Assembly: GCF_005144585.1 (NCBI RefSeq)
Contig: NZ_SSMQ01000068.1
Coordinates: 1-64,000 of the forward strand
Origin: Polyangium fumosum
GTDB taxonomy: Bacteria; Myxococcota_A; Polyangia; Polyangiales; Polyangiaceae
Direction: 5' to 3'
DNA length: 64,000 nt
Made by a program: the position numbers and the translations under genes. Numbering within the stretch: the stretch's first letter is position 1; each line of letters opens with the position of its first letter. Below are positions 18,566 through 27,946 of the stretch, piece after piece. Below the pieces are notes generated by a model. The model worked only from the letters and a program-made list of their open reading frames with translations, had not been told where the DNA came from and ran no database searches.

Positions 18566-20890
18566 TCAGGCCTGGGCCGTGGCTTCGGTCTCCTTCGGCG
18601 GCTCGGCCTTCTTCTCGTCGGCCGGCGGCTCGTTCGGGAGGAACGAGAACGAGAGCGCGTCGTCCTTCAGGTCGACCACGGCCTTTCCGCCGTGCTCGAG
18701 CTCGCCGAAGAGGATCTCGTCGCCGAGCCGAGGCTTGAGCTCGCGTTCGATGACACGACCGAGCGGGCGCGCGCCAAAGGCCGGATCGTAGCCCTTCTTC
18801 GCGAGGTAATCGCGCGCCGCGTCGGTGACCTGGATGGTCACGCCCTTGTCGCCCACGAGCGCTTCGATCTCGCGGATGAACTTGTCGACGATGCTGCCCA
18901 TGACGCTCGGATCGAGCGGCTTGAACATGATGCGCGCGTCGAGGCGGTTCCTGAACTCCGGGCTGAACACGTTCTTGAAGGCGCGATCGTCGTCGCCCAC
19001 GTTGCCGCGCTCGCCGAAGCCGAGGCGCGTCTGCGTGAGCTCCCGGGCGCCGACGTTGCTCGTCATGATGAGCACGACGTGCCGGAAGGAGCTCTTCTTG
19101 CCGTTGTTGTCCGTGAGCGTGCCGTGGTCCATGACCTGCAGGAGCACCTGGAAGATGTCCGGGTGCGCCTTCTCGATCTCGTCGAGCAGGAGCACGGCGT
19201 GTGGCGTCTTCGCGATCGCCTCGGTGAGCAGGCCGCCGCGATCGAAGCCGACGTAGCCGGGCGGCGCGCCGATGAGGCGCGAGACCGTGTGCCGCTCCTG
19301 GTACTCGCTCATGTCGAAGCGGAGGAACTCGATCCCCATGACCTTCGCGAGCTGCTTGGCGAGCTCGGTCTTGCCGACGCCCGTCGGGCCCGTGAAGAGG
19401 AACGAGCCGATCGGCTTCTCCGGCGAACGCAGGCCCGCGCGCGAGAGCTTGATGGCGCTCGCGAGCTGCGAGACGGCCTCGGCCTGGCCGAAGACCACGC
19501 CTTCGAGCTCCTTCTGCAGATCCTTGAGCTGCGCGCGATCCGAGGTCGAGACCTGGCGCGGCGGGATCTGCGCCATCTTCGCGACGACGATCTCGATGTC
19601 GGAGACGTCGACCGTGTAGCCCTCGCCGTGGGCGAGGCGCGCCGCGGCGCCGGCCTCGTCGAGCAGATCGATCGCCTTGTCGGGCAAGCGCCGATCCCGG
19701 AGGTAGCGGTCGCTGAGCTTCGCGGCCGCTTCGAGCGCGGCGTCCGTGAAGCGGACCTTGTGGAACTCCTCGTAGTGCTTGCGCAGGCCTTCGAGGATCT
19801 GGCGCGTCTCGTCGACCGAGGGCTCGTTGATCTCGATGCGCTGGAAGCGACGCGCGAGGGCGCTGTCGCGCTCGAGGTGCCCGCGGTACTCCTGGAAGGT
19901 CGTCGCGCCGATGCAACGCAGGCGGCCGGAGGCGAGCGCGGGCTTGAGCAGGTTCGAGGCGTCCATCGTGCCTCCGCTCGCGGCGCCGGCGCCGATGATC
20001 GTGTGGATCTCGTCGATGAACAGGATCGCGCCCGGCTGCTTTTCGAGGGCCTTGAGCACGCCCTTCAGCCGGTTCTCGAAGTCGCCGCGGTAACGCGTGC
20101 CGGCGATGAGCGCGCCCATGTCGAGCGCGTAGATCGTCGCGCCCTTGATCGCCTGCGGGACGTCGCCCTTGACGATCTTCATGGCGAGGCCCTCGGCGAT
20201 GGCGGTCTTGCCGACGCCGGCGTCGCCGATGAGCAAAGGGTTGTTCTTGCGGCGGCGCGCGAGGACCTGAATCGTGCGCTCGAGCTCGATCGTCCGGCCG
20301 ACCAGCGGATCGATGCGCCCGCTCTCCGCTTCCTTGTTCAGGTTCACGGTGAACGAGGCGAGCGGATCGCGGCGGCTCTCGCGGCCTTCGCCCTCGGCCT
20401 CGGCGGCGTCCGCGCCCTCGGTCGCGTCCTCCGGGCCGATCTCGTCGTCCTCGCCTTCCTTCGCGATGCCGTGCGACAGGTAGTTCACCACGTCGAGGCG
20501 CTGCAGGTCGGACTCGCGGAGCATCTGCACCGCGGGCGACTCACGCTCGGAGAAGACCGCGACGAGGACGTTCGCGCCCTTGAGCTCCTTCTGGTTCGTG
20601 TTTTGGACGTGCACGGCCGCGCGGCCCACGACGTTCTGAAAGCCGAGCGAGACGACGGGCTCGGACTCGACGTGCTCGGGCAAGGCCTCGATCTCTTCTT
20701 CGAGGAAGCGCACCAGGAGCTTCTTCAGCTTCGATAGATCTCCGCCCGCCTTGCGGATCACGTTTGCCGTCTCCTCGTCGAACGTGAGCGCGTAGAGAAG
20801 GTGCTCGACGGTCACGTACTCGTGCCGTCGGCGGATGGCCTCGTGCGTGGCCAGCTTGAAGGCGATCTCGACCTCGGGGCTGATCTTCAT
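18566..20890 (-). CDS. clpA: ATP-dependent Clp protease ATP-binding subunit ClpA
   Basis: This 774-residue AAA+ unfoldase is of usual ClpA length. It has an N-terminal double Clp-N domain (1-145), an acidic linker (145-175), D1 with Walker A GDAGVGKT (222-229) and Walker B ILFIDEIH, and D2 with Walker A GPTGVGKT (501-508). A RLGFGE element lies where the ClpP-binding loop is expected, and a C-terminal D2-small domain follows. It feeds substrates, including N-degron proteins delivered by ClpS, to ClpP. clpS lies just upstream, 5 nt away, an arrangement typical of clpS-clpA operons. clpP is not in this window. Confidence 0.97.
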   Translation of the reverse strand: MKISPEVEIAFKLATHEAIRRRHEYVTVEHLLYALTFDEETANVIRKAGGDLSKLKKLLVRFLEEEIEALPEHVESEPVVSLGFQNVVGRAAVHVQNTNQKELKGANVLVAVFSERESPAVQMLRESDLQRLDVVNYLSHGIAKEGEDDEIGPEDATEGADAAEAEGEGRESRRDPLASFTVNLNKEAESGRIDPLVGRTIELERTIQVLARRRKNNPLLIGDAGVGKTAIAEGLAMKIVKGDVPQAIKGATIYALDMGALIAGTRYRGDFENRLKGVLKALEKQPGAILFIDEIHTIIGAGAASGGTMDASNLLKPALASGRLRCIGATTFQEYRGHLERDSALARRFQRIEINEPSVDETRQILEGLRKHYEEFHKVRFTDAALEAAAKLSDRYLRDRRLPDKAIDLLDEAGAAARLAHGEGYTVDVSDIEIVVAKMAQIPPRQVSTSDRAQLKDLQKELEGVVFGQAEAVSQLASAIKLSRAGLRSPEKPIGSFLFTGPTGVGKTELAKQLAKVMGIEFLRFDMSEYQERHTVSRLIGAPPGYVGFDRGGLLTEAIAKTPHAVLLLDEIEKAHPDIFQVLLQVMDHGTLTDNNGKKSSFRHVVLIMTSNVGARELTQTRLGFGERGNVGDDDRAFKNVFSPEFRNRLDARIMFKPLDPSVMGSIVDKFIREIEALVGDKGVTIQVTDAARDYLAKKGYDPAFGARPLGRVIERELKPRLGDEILFGELEHGGKAVVDLKDDALSFSFLPNEPPADEKKAEPPKETEATAQA

Positions 20891-20895
20891 GGTTC

Positions 20896-21219
20896 CTACT
20901 CGGGTTCGGCCGAAAGCCGGAGGGGCATGCCGTGTTGCCTCGCGAAGCTCTGCACCTGGGTGACCTTCGTCTCGGCGACATCCTTGGTGTAGACGCCCGC
21001 GACGCCGCTGCCCTTGTGGTGCACGCTGAGCATGATGTGTGTCGCTTCCGTGTCGGTCCTGTGAAAGAACTTCACGAGCACGAGAACGACGAACTCCATC
21101 GTCGTGTAGTTGTCGTTGTGGAGGAGGACCTTGTAGCGGCGGACCTTCTCGACCTTGCGCTTCTTCTGGGTCGCGAGATCGCCTTCGTGGTCCTCTCGTT
21201 CACGCGGATCGTTCGCCAT
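20896..21219 (-). CDS. clpS: Clp protease adaptor ClpS
   Basis: This 107-residue adaptor contains the ClpS core: YKVLLHNDNYTTMEFVVLVL (N-degron pocket), the helix with THIMLSVHHKGSGVAGVYTKDVAE, and the C-terminal strand ending MPLRLSAEPE. It binds the ClpA N-domain and presents proteins with destabilising N-terminal residues. Start ATG at 21219; the reading frame is open further upstream but conservation begins only after this Met. The stop lies 5 nt before clpA, so the two are translated as a unit. Confidence 0.95.
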   Translation of the reverse strand: MANDPREREDHEGDLATQKKRKVEKVRRYKVLLHNDNYTTMEFVVLVLVKFFHRTDTEATHIMLSVHHKGSGVAGVYTKDVAETKVTQVQSFARQHGMPLRLSAEPE

Positions 21220-21319
21220 ACGTCTCGGGGGGCCGAACAGACTAGCAAGCCAGGGCCCGGCGCGCCGGTGGTCGCGCGCCGGGAATCGATATGCTCGGGG
21301 CGCAGCGGGCGGAGGGGCC

Positions 21320-23875
21320 CTACTCGGCGGCAGGATCCTCGGGGACGAGGCGGATGGGGCAGGGCTCGATCTGCCAGATTTCATTCGCGTATTCGCGTAC
21401 CGTGCGGTCCGACGAGAAGCTGCCGACCCGCGCGATGTTGAGGGCCGCCTTGCGCGACCAGCCCTCCTCGTCGAGGAACGCCCGCTCGACGACCTTCTGC
21501 GCGTCGGCATACGCGCGGAAATCGCTCATCACGAGGTATCGGTCGCGGCCGAGCAGCTCGTCGACGAGGGGGTGGAAAGCGTCGGGCTCGTCCGGCGAGA
21601 AGAAGCCGGAGCGGATGAAGTCGAGCGCCTCGCGCAGCTCGGGATCGGCCTCGTACACGGCGCGGCCGGGCACGCCCGACGCGAGGCGCGCCTCGACCTC
21701 CTCGGCCGTGAGCCCGAAGAGGAAGAAGTTTTCGGCCCCGACGGCCTCGCGGATCTCGATGTTGGCGCCGTCGTAGGTGCCGATCGTGAGCGCGCCGTTC
21801 ATCGCGAGCTTCATGTTGCCGGTGCCGGAGGCCTCCATGCCGGCCGTCGAGATCTGCTCGGAGAGATCGGCCGCCGGGATGATCTTCTCGGCGAGCGAGA
21901 CGCGGTAGTTCGGCAGGAAGGCGACCTTGAGCTCGGGGACGCGGCTGTCGCCGTTCACGACGGAGGCGATGGCGTGGATGAGCTTGATGATGAGCTTGGC
22001 CTGCCGATACCCGGGCGCCGCCTTGGCGCCGAAGATGAAGAGCCGCGGGTGCACGCGCTCGCCGCGCTTGGCGCGCAGGTAGAGCGTGACGATGTGGAGC
22101 GCGTTCAAGAGCTGGCGCTTGTATTCGTGCAGGCGCTTGATCTGGACGTCGAAGATCGCGCGGACGTCGACGTCGAAGCCGAGATCGCGCTTGACGATGC
22201 GGGCGAGCGCCTCCTTGTTCGCGCGCTTGATTGCGCGGAGCTCCGCGAGGAACGACGGGTCGTCCACGGCGGGCTCGAGCTCGGCGAGGCGCTCGAGCTC
22301 GGTGACGAAGCGCGGGCCGATGCGGGAGGTGATGAGCCGGGAGAGCTTCGGGTTGCAGGCGAAGAGCCAGCGGCGCGGCGTGACGCCGTTCGTCTTGTTG
22401 CTGAAGCGCTCGGGCCAGAACTCGTGGAAGTCGCGGAAGAGCGAGGTGCGCACGAGCTCGCTGTGGAGCTTGGCGACGCCATTGACCGAGTGCGAGCCGA
22501 TGACCGCGAGGTGCGCCATGCGGACCATCCGCTCGGGGCCCTCCTCGAAGATGCTCATGCGCCGGGCGCGGCCTTGATCGTAGGGGAAGGCGACGGTCAC
22601 CGCGCGGAGCAGGCGCCGGTTGATCTCCTGGATGATCTCCAGGTGGCGCGGCAAGATGCGCTCGAAGAGCGCGACGGGCCAGCGCTCGAGCGCCTCGGGC
22701 AGGAGCGTGTGGTTCGTGTAACCGAAGGCCCGCACGGTCTGCGTCCAGGCCTCGTCCCAGGAGAGGGCGTGCTCGTCGACGAGCACGCGCATGAGCTCGG
22801 CGATGGCGATTGCCGGGTGCGTGTCGTTGAGCTGGATCGCGACCTTGTCGCCGAACTTCGAGAAGTCGTCGTGCGTCTTCGTGTAGCGCCAGACGATGTC
22901 GTGGATCGAGCAGGCGACGAAGAAGTACTCCTGCCGGAGCCTGAGCTCCTTGCCCTTGTCGAAGTTGTCGTTCGGGTAGAGGACCTTGGAGATGACCTCG
23001 GAGGCGTTCTTCTGCTGGACCGCGCTCACGTAGTCGCCGGCGTTGAAGAGGCCGAAGTCGAAGTCCTCGTGGGCGCGGGCCGCCCAGAGCCGCAGCGTGT
23101 TCACCGTGCCCGATCCGTGGCCCGCGATGGGCGTGTCGTAAGGGACGCCGAGCACGTGATCGGCCGGGTTCCAGAGGACGCGGTAGCCGCCGCGGCCGTC
23201 TTGGACCATCTCGGTGCGGCCGCCGAAGCCGACGGTGACCGCGTATTCGGGCCGCTCGATTTCCCAGGGATTGCCGAATTTGAGCCACTCGTCGGCGCGC
23301 TCGACCTGCGCGCCGTCGCGGATGATTTGCTCGAAAATGCCGAACTCGTACCGGATGCCGTAGCCCTGGCCAGGCAGCTCCAGCGTGGCCATCGACTCCA
23401 GGATGCAGGCGGCGAGCCGCCCGAGGCCGCCGTTGCCGAGGCCCGCGTCGTGCTCGAGCTCCATCATCTCGTCGAGGTCGATCCCGAGCTCCTTCAGGAC
23501 CGTTCGGTAGGTCTCCTCGACGCCGAGGGCCTGCAGGTTCGACTGGAGCGCGCGGCCGAGGAGGAACTCGGCCGAGAGGTAGTAGGCGCGCTTGACGTCC
23601 TTCTCGTAGTACGTGCGTTGCGTCTGCGACCAGCGCTCCACGAGGCGATCGCGGACGGCGAGCGAGAGCGCGACGAAGCGATCGAAGCTCGTCGCGGCCT
23701 CGAAGTCGCGTGCGCGCGAGAACTGCACGTGGTCGGTGAACGCACGGCGGAGGGCGGCGGGGTGCATGCCCGTCCGGTCGTCTTCGACGCGGACGCGCGA
23801 GGGCACGGGGTCTTGGGCGGAGGTGGCGAAGGCGCCGTCGGGCGGCGGGTGAGGGCCCTGGAAGAAGGAGGTCAT
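21320..23875 (-). CDS. glgP: Glycogen/starch/alpha-glucan phosphorylase
   Basis: This 851-residue protein matches the usual phosphorylase length. Visible family motifs are AYYLSAEFLLGRAL, GLGNGGLGRLAACILES, VKVAIQLNDTHP-type (here DKVAIQLNDTHPA), NVKRLHEYKRQ-type (here VQIKRLHEYKRQLLN) and the PLP-lysine segment EASGTGNMKLAMNGALTIGT. It phosphorolyses alpha-1,4-glucan to glucose-1-phosphate in the cytoplasm. The start ATG at 23875 is the first Met fitting the family N-terminus; the frame remains open upstream only as low-complexity sequence. No other glycogen genes are adjacent. Confidence 0.96.
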   Translation of the reverse strand: MTSFFQGPHPPPDGAFATSAQDPVPSRVRVEDDRTGMHPAALRRAFTDHVQFSRARDFEAATSFDRFVALSLAVRDRLVERWSQTQRTYYEKDVKRAYYLSAEFLLGRALQSNLQALGVEETYRTVLKELGIDLDEMMELEHDAGLGNGGLGRLAACILESMATLELPGQGYGIRYEFGIFEQIIRDGAQVERADEWLKFGNPWEIERPEYAVTVGFGGRTEMVQDGRGGYRVLWNPADHVLGVPYDTPIAGHGSGTVNTLRLWAARAHEDFDFGLFNAGDYVSAVQQKNASEVISKVLYPNDNFDKGKELRLRQEYFFVACSIHDIVWRYTKTHDDFSKFGDKVAIQLNDTHPAIAIAELMRVLVDEHALSWDEAWTQTVRAFGYTNHTLLPEALERWPVALFERILPRHLEIIQEINRRLLRAVTVAFPYDQGRARRMSIFEEGPERMVRMAHLAVIGSHSVNGVAKLHSELVRTSLFRDFHEFWPERFSNKTNGVTPRRWLFACNPKLSRLITSRIGPRFVTELERLAELEPAVDDPSFLAELRAIKRANKEALARIVKRDLGFDVDVRAIFDVQIKRLHEYKRQLLNALHIVTLYLRAKRGERVHPRLFIFGAKAAPGYRQAKLIIKLIHAIASVVNGDSRVPELKVAFLPNYRVSLAEKIIPAADLSEQISTAGMEASGTGNMKLAMNGALTIGTYDGANIEIREAVGAENFFLFGLTAEEVEARLASGVPGRAVYEADPELREALDFIRSGFFSPDEPDAFHPLVDELLGRDRYLVMSDFRAYADAQKVVERAFLDEEGWSRKAALNIARVGSFSSDRTVREYANEIWQIEPCPIRLVPEDPAAE

Positions 23876-23989
23876 CGGGCACGCATCATAGCGGACCCGC
23901 CGGGGCGCGCCGCAGGAGCTTGTCCCTCGGCGGCCGTGCTGTGGTAGACGGACCCACGGCCCGCGCTCTCGCGCGGCGAGAGAGGAACC

Positions 23990-24727
23990 ATGAGCAAGAC
24001 CCGTGGGGCGATGGTGGGTGGGGCGCTGCGAGGCGGGGCGATGATCGCGCTCTTCCTCGGTCTCGGGGCAGTTGGCTGTGGGTTCTTGAAGCAGGAGGAA
24101 CCCGAGAAGAAGGCGTTCGGCGTGGCCTGCACGAAGGACACGGACTGCGCATCGCTTCAGTGCGCGGCGACGGGCAGCATCTGCACGAAGAGCTGCACGT
24201 ACGACAAGGACTGCGGCGATGGGCTCGTTTGTCGCGCCAAGGACACGGGCTCGGGGCTGGAGTGCAGCAAGGCCGCCGGCTCGAAGGTCGGCGCGAGCTG
24301 TACGACCGCGGCGGAGTGCGATCACGGCTTCTGCTTGAAGAAGGCCGATGCGCCGAGCGATCCCGGCTTCTGCTCGGCCACGTGCCAGGGCCCCGGCGAG
24401 TGCCCCGAGGGCTACAAGCTCTGCGACACGCTCACGGCCAGCGACACGACGAAGATGTGCATCCTCGGCGACGATCGGATTCCGATCGGGGAGCGGACGA
24501 AGTTCACGGCGCCCACGACGACCGTGAAGACGACGGCGACGGCCACCGCGACGGCGACGTCGACGGCGAGCGCGGCCCCGACGACCACCGCGACCGCGAC
24601 CGCGAGCGCAACGGCGACGTCGACGGCGAGCGCGGCCCCGACGACCACCGCGACGGCGAGCGCGACGGCGACGACGTCCACGGGGCGGCCGCGCGTCAAG
24701 CTCGACCTCGGCAAGGCGAAGAAGTGA
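23990..24727 (+). CDS. Cys-rich lipoprotein with Thr/Ala repeat tail
   Basis: The 245-residue product has a signal peptide with lipobox (AVGC), then a domain with about 16 cysteines (ACTKDTDCASLQC, CTYDKDCGDGLVC, CTTAAECDHGFC). A tail of about 60 Thr/Ala/Ser residues ends in a basic GRPRVKLDLGKAKK. The Cys pattern resembles small disulfide-rich modules of myxobacterial surface proteins, as in the large repeat protein at 61181. The tail is encoded by an exact 44-bp direct repeat (24551-24594 and 24611-24654), so its length probably varies between strains. The function is unknown. Confidence 0.7.
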   Translation: MSKTRGAMVGGALRGGAMIALFLGLGAVGCGFLKQEEPEKKAFGVACTKDTDCASLQCAATGSICTKSCTYDKDCGDGLVCRAKDTGSGLECSKAAGSKVGASCTTAAECDHGFCLKKADAPSDPGFCSATCQGPGECPEGYKLCDTLTASDTTKMCILGDDRIPIGERTKFTAPTTTVKTTATATATATSTASAAPTTTATATASATATSTASAAPTTTATASATATTSTGRPRVKLDLGKAKK

Positions 24728-24845
24728 CGTTGGCTCTGCGGAGCCCGCGCGGCGTTCGCGCGGGTGTTCCGGCGCGCGCGGGGGTCGGGTAGAATCGAAT
24801 CGCTCGCAGCCTCGAGGGGATCGCGGGCGTCGGGAGCAGAGGTCG

Positions 24846-25892
24846 ATGAACATGTCTCAGCGAAGGGCGCGTCGCGCGGCGCGCGTGGCGTGGATGGCCG
24901 GCGCCGCGGCGATCGCGCTCTTCTCGCAGGGGGACGCCTCTGCACAATCGAAAGAAGAGCTCGACAAGGCGCGCACGCTCTTCCGCGAGGGCATCGCGCT
25001 CAGCGCGGCGAACAACTGCTCCGGCGCGCTCGTGAAGTTCAAGGCCGTCGCCGCCGTGAAGATGACCCCGCAGGTCGCCTTCAACATCGCCGAGTGCGAG
25101 GAGAAGCTCGGCAAGCTGCTCTCGGCGCTCGGCAATTACAGGCTCGCGGCGAGCGCGGCCGCGGGCGATAAGAAGGCCGCGGACGTCGCCACCGCGGCCA
25201 CGCCGAAGATCGCGGCCATCGAGGAGCGCCTGCCGAAGCTCACGATCGCGCGTGGCAAGGGCGCGGAGGCGGCCGTCATCGAGCTCGACGGCACCGAGCT
25301 CGGCGCGACGCAGGTCGGCGTGGAGATGCCCGTCGATCCCGGCCCGCACTACATCGTGGCGAAGCTCGGCAACCGCGAGATCTGGAAGGACTCGATCAAC
25401 GTCCCCGAGCGCGACAAGAAGACCGTGGAGGTCGTGGTCAAGGACGAGCCCGCGACGTCGGACGGCCCGAAAAACGAGGAGAGGCCGCCGCCGCCGCCTC
25501 CGCCGCCGCCGCCTCCGTCGAGCGGGCCCAGCATCCCGGGGATCGTGCTCACGGGCATCGGCGTCGCAGGCATCGGCGCCGGGCTCGCGCTCTTCTTCGG
25601 GCCACGGCAATCGACGATCAACGAGCTCGAGGATCTCTGCGGCGGCGATACGTCGTGCCCGCCGTCGGCGAAGCCGACCGCGGATCAAGGGCGGCTGTTC
25701 ACGGGGATCGCCGAGGCGGCCGTGGGCGTCGGGGCCGCGAGCTTGATCACGGGCGTCATCCTGCTCGCGACGGGGGGCTCGAAAAAGTCGTCGGCGCCAT
25801 CGGCCTCGGCGGAGACCGAGCGAGGCGCGCGGTTCATCGGCGCCGCGCCCGGCGCGAGCCTCGGCGGCGTGAGCCTCGTGGGGAGGTTCTGA
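24846..25892 (+). CDS. TPR/PEGA-like periplasmic protein
   Basis: This 348-residue protein has an N-terminal signal peptide (to about DASAQ), a TPR-like segment with conserved AFNIAECEEKLGKLL, a PEGA-like strand region (VIELDGTELGATQVGVEMPVDPGPH), an 11-residue polyproline linker and two C-terminal hydrophobic segments flanking a Cys pair. It is a paralogue of the protein at 6787 with the same architecture. It overlaps the next gene by one base (TGATG), so the two are translationally coupled. The ATG two codons downstream (24852) has slightly better spacing to GAGG. Confidence 0.75.
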   Translation: MNMSQRRARRAARVAWMAGAAAIALFSQGDASAQSKEELDKARTLFREGIALSAANNCSGALVKFKAVAAVKMTPQVAFNIAECEEKLGKLLSALGNYRLAASAAAGDKKAADVATAATPKIAAIEERLPKLTIARGKGAEAAVIELDGTELGATQVGVEMPVDPGPHYIVAKLGNREIWKDSINVPERDKKTVEVVVKDEPATSDGPKNEERPPPPPPPPPPPSSGPSIPGIVLTGIGVAGIGAGLALFFGPRQSTINELEDLCGGDTSCPPSAKPTADQGRLFTGIAEAAVGVGAASLITGVILLATGGSKKSSAPSASAETERGARFIGAAPGASLGGVSLVGRF

Positions 25893-27067
25893 TGGCGCGT
25901 CGAGCACGTTCGTCCGTGCGCGTGGCTTCGTGGCTCTTGGTCGCGGGGATCGGCGTGGTCGCGATGCCGGCCGCGTGCCTCTATCCGGCTTACACGTTCG
26001 ACGAACCCGAGCCTTCGGGCAGCGGCGGGCAGGGCGGGCAGGGCGGGCAGGGCGGCTCGGGCGGCGACGGCATGGGCGGGCAGGGCGGAGTGCCCGGCAC
26101 CGAGGATTGCCTGAACGGCACCGACGACGACGGCGATACGCTCGTCGACTGCGCGGACGACGATTGCACGCCGGGGTTTTCCTGCGTGCCCGAAGCGCCC
26201 GTCGGTTGGGAGGGGTTCGCCGCGCTTTTCGAGGGCGCAGAGGCGCAGGAGCCGTCGTGTTCGGGCGCGTTCGCTTCGAATACGTACACGGGTAACCACA
26301 CGCTGCTCACGCCGCCGCATACCTGCTCGGCCTGCACGTGTGGATCGCCGACGGGCCAGACCTGCACGTTGCCGACCACGATCACCCTCTCCGACAAACC
26401 CTGCGGCCAGGTGGCGGGGATCTCGAACCCCTTCAACCCTCCGCAGAACTGGACGGGGGCCTGCTCCGCGCAGTCCGGCTACGCGCTCGAGCAGGTCTGC
26501 GGCGGCGCTCCGTGCAATCCCTCGGTGAGCGCGCCGAAGCCCACGATTGTCGGCGGGAGCTGCGATCCCGCGGGTGGCGTCGCGAACAAGCCGCCCGAGA
26601 GCTGGGCGTTCCTCGGCAAGGCGTGCATCAACGCGCCCAAGGGCGGCGGATGCGGCGCGGGCGAGGTTTGCCAGCCGCGCGCGCCGCTGCCGTTCCTGGG
26701 CGAGGTCTGCGTCTTCAAGGGCGGCGACAATAGCTGCCCCGCCGGGCAGTACGCCGACAAGCACCTCTTCTACGAGGACGTCGAGGATTCGCGTGCATGC
26801 ACCACATGCACCTGCGGTTCGCCCACGGGCAGCTCGTGCGACGCCACGATCCAGGTCTCCAGCGACACCGGCTGCAACAGCGAGCTCGCGAGCTTCACGG
26901 CCGGCCAGTGCGCGAACCTGCCGAACAACTTCGCGACGATCCTCGGGCGCAAGGCGGCGATCACGAACCCGCCGAGCGGCGGCGCTTGCGCGGTCTCCGG
27001 CGGCGGACAGGCCACGGGCGCGATCACGCCGGACAACGCGACGACGTTCTGCTGCCGCATCCTCTGA
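25892..27067 (+). CDS. Cys-rich secreted protein, MopE-like motif
   Basis: The 391-residue product has a signal peptide (possible lipobox PAAC), a Gly/Gln linker built of GGQ repeats (encoded by GGGCAG units around 26025-26065), and an Asp-rich NGTDDDGDTLVDCADDDC motif typical of putative metal-binding myxobacterial proteins. A body with two copies of a TCSACTCGSPTGQTC/TCTCGSPTGSSC module follows. GGGAGG lies 5 nt upstream of the ATG, inside the end of the preceding gene, with which it forms an operon. It is likely a surface or matrix protein of unknown role. Confidence 0.7.
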   Translation: MARRARSSVRVASWLLVAGIGVVAMPAACLYPAYTFDEPEPSGSGGQGGQGGQGGSGGDGMGGQGGVPGTEDCLNGTDDDGDTLVDCADDDCTPGFSCVPEAPVGWEGFAALFEGAEAQEPSCSGAFASNTYTGNHTLLTPPHTCSACTCGSPTGQTCTLPTTITLSDKPCGQVAGISNPFNPPQNWTGACSAQSGYALEQVCGGAPCNPSVSAPKPTIVGGSCDPAGGVANKPPESWAFLGKACINAPKGGGCGAGEVCQPRAPLPFLGEVCVFKGGDNSCPAGQYADKHLFYEDVEDSRACTTCTCGSPTGSSCDATIQVSSDTGCNSELASFTAGQCANLPNNFATILGRKAAITNPPSGGACAVSGGGQATGAITPDNATTFCCRIL

Positions 27068-27084
27068 ACGACACGTTCGAACGA

Positions 27085-27130
27085 ACGAAGCCGGATCCTG
27101 CGCTCCTCGCGCCTCGGATCCGGCTTTCGT
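27085..27130. terminator. Bidirectional terminator
   Basis: An 11-bp perfect stem (AAGCCGGATCC 27088-27098 with GGATCCGGCTT 27116-27126) and a short T run follow the secreted-protein gene. It lies between convergent genes and can serve both strands. Confidence 0.75.
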
Positions 27131-27160
27131 ATCTGCGGGGTTCGCCTGGAGGCGAGCCGC

Positions 27161-27844
27161 TTACTTCTTCTTCGGCGCGGGCGCGGGGGCCGTCGCAGGC
27201 GCCGCGGGGGCGGCAGGCTTGCCCGGCTGCGTCGCGGGCGGTTTGCCCCCTGCGTCACCGCCGCCTTGAGCGCTGTTGTACATCTGGATCGCGCGATCCG
27301 TGATCTCCAGATCGGCGCGCATGTAGGGGACGGCGGTCTTCTCCAGGATGATCTCGAAGCCGTCCTGGGCCGCGATCCGGCGCACGATGCCGATGATCTC
27401 CTGGTAGATCGGCGTCGTCATCTCCGTCTCCTTGCGCTGCATCTCGCGCTGGTACTCCATCGCGATCGCCTGGAGCTCGGCCGCCTGCTTCTGCAGGGCC
27501 TCGAAGCGCCGCTGGAGCTGGTCCTGGGACACCTTCTTGTTCTGCGCGTCCTTCTCCAGCGCTTCCTTCTCGGCCTGGAGCTTTTGCTGCTTGGCGTCGA
27601 GCTCGACCTGCCGGCTGTCGAAGAGCTTCTTCAGCGTCGCCTGGACACGCAAGCCCTTCTCGGTCTCCAGCATCGCGCGACGCACGTCGATGACGGCGAT
27701 CTTCGACTGCGCCGCGGCCGTCTCCTCCGCCGCGAAGAACCCGCCCACACCTGCGACGAGCGCGGCCGCGAGCACGGGAGCCCGCAACCCTTGGAGCCAA
27801 GACGAACGCCGAGGACCCACGAAACCAGTACGATCTGCACGCAT
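27161..27844 (-). CDS. OmpH/Skp-family periplasmic chaperone
   Basis: This 227-residue protein has a signal peptide (to about TAAAQ), then the OmpH/Skp start SKIAVIDVRRAMLETEKG. A long charged coiled-coil follows (about residues 65-150, rich in Glu/Lys/Gln), with the closing YQEIIGIVRRIAAQDGFEIILEK strand and helix. Skp trimers hold unfolded outer-membrane proteins in the periplasm. Unusual here is the C-terminal 40-residue Pro/Ala/Gly tail ending in KKK. The bamA/lpxD genes that often neighbour skp are absent. It follows the large kinase gene by about 100 nt on the same strand. Confidence 0.85.
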   Translation of the reverse strand: MRADRTGFVGPRRSSWLQGLRAPVLAAALVAGVGGFFAAEETAAAQSKIAVIDVRRAMLETEKGLRVQATLKKLFDSRQVELDAKQQKLQAEKEALEKDAQNKKVSQDQLQRRFEALQKQAAELQAIAMEYQREMQRKETEMTTPIYQEIIGIVRRIAAQDGFEIILEKTAVPYMRADLEITDRAIQMYNSAQGGGDAGGKPPATQPGKPAAPAAPATAPAPAPKKK

Positions 27845-27946
27845 CACCCCGGGGGACTAACCCCGAAGCCGGGTCGACGCAACGATTTCTTGCGTGCTAC
27901 CGAACGAACCTTCCGCGTTCGAGCGGAGAAGCGCGTCGCGCGCCGA

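Noticed and set aside
21155-23947. 930-codon plus-strand frame over glgP
   Set aside because: Antisense shadow; the minus frame is unmistakably glycogen phosphorylase.
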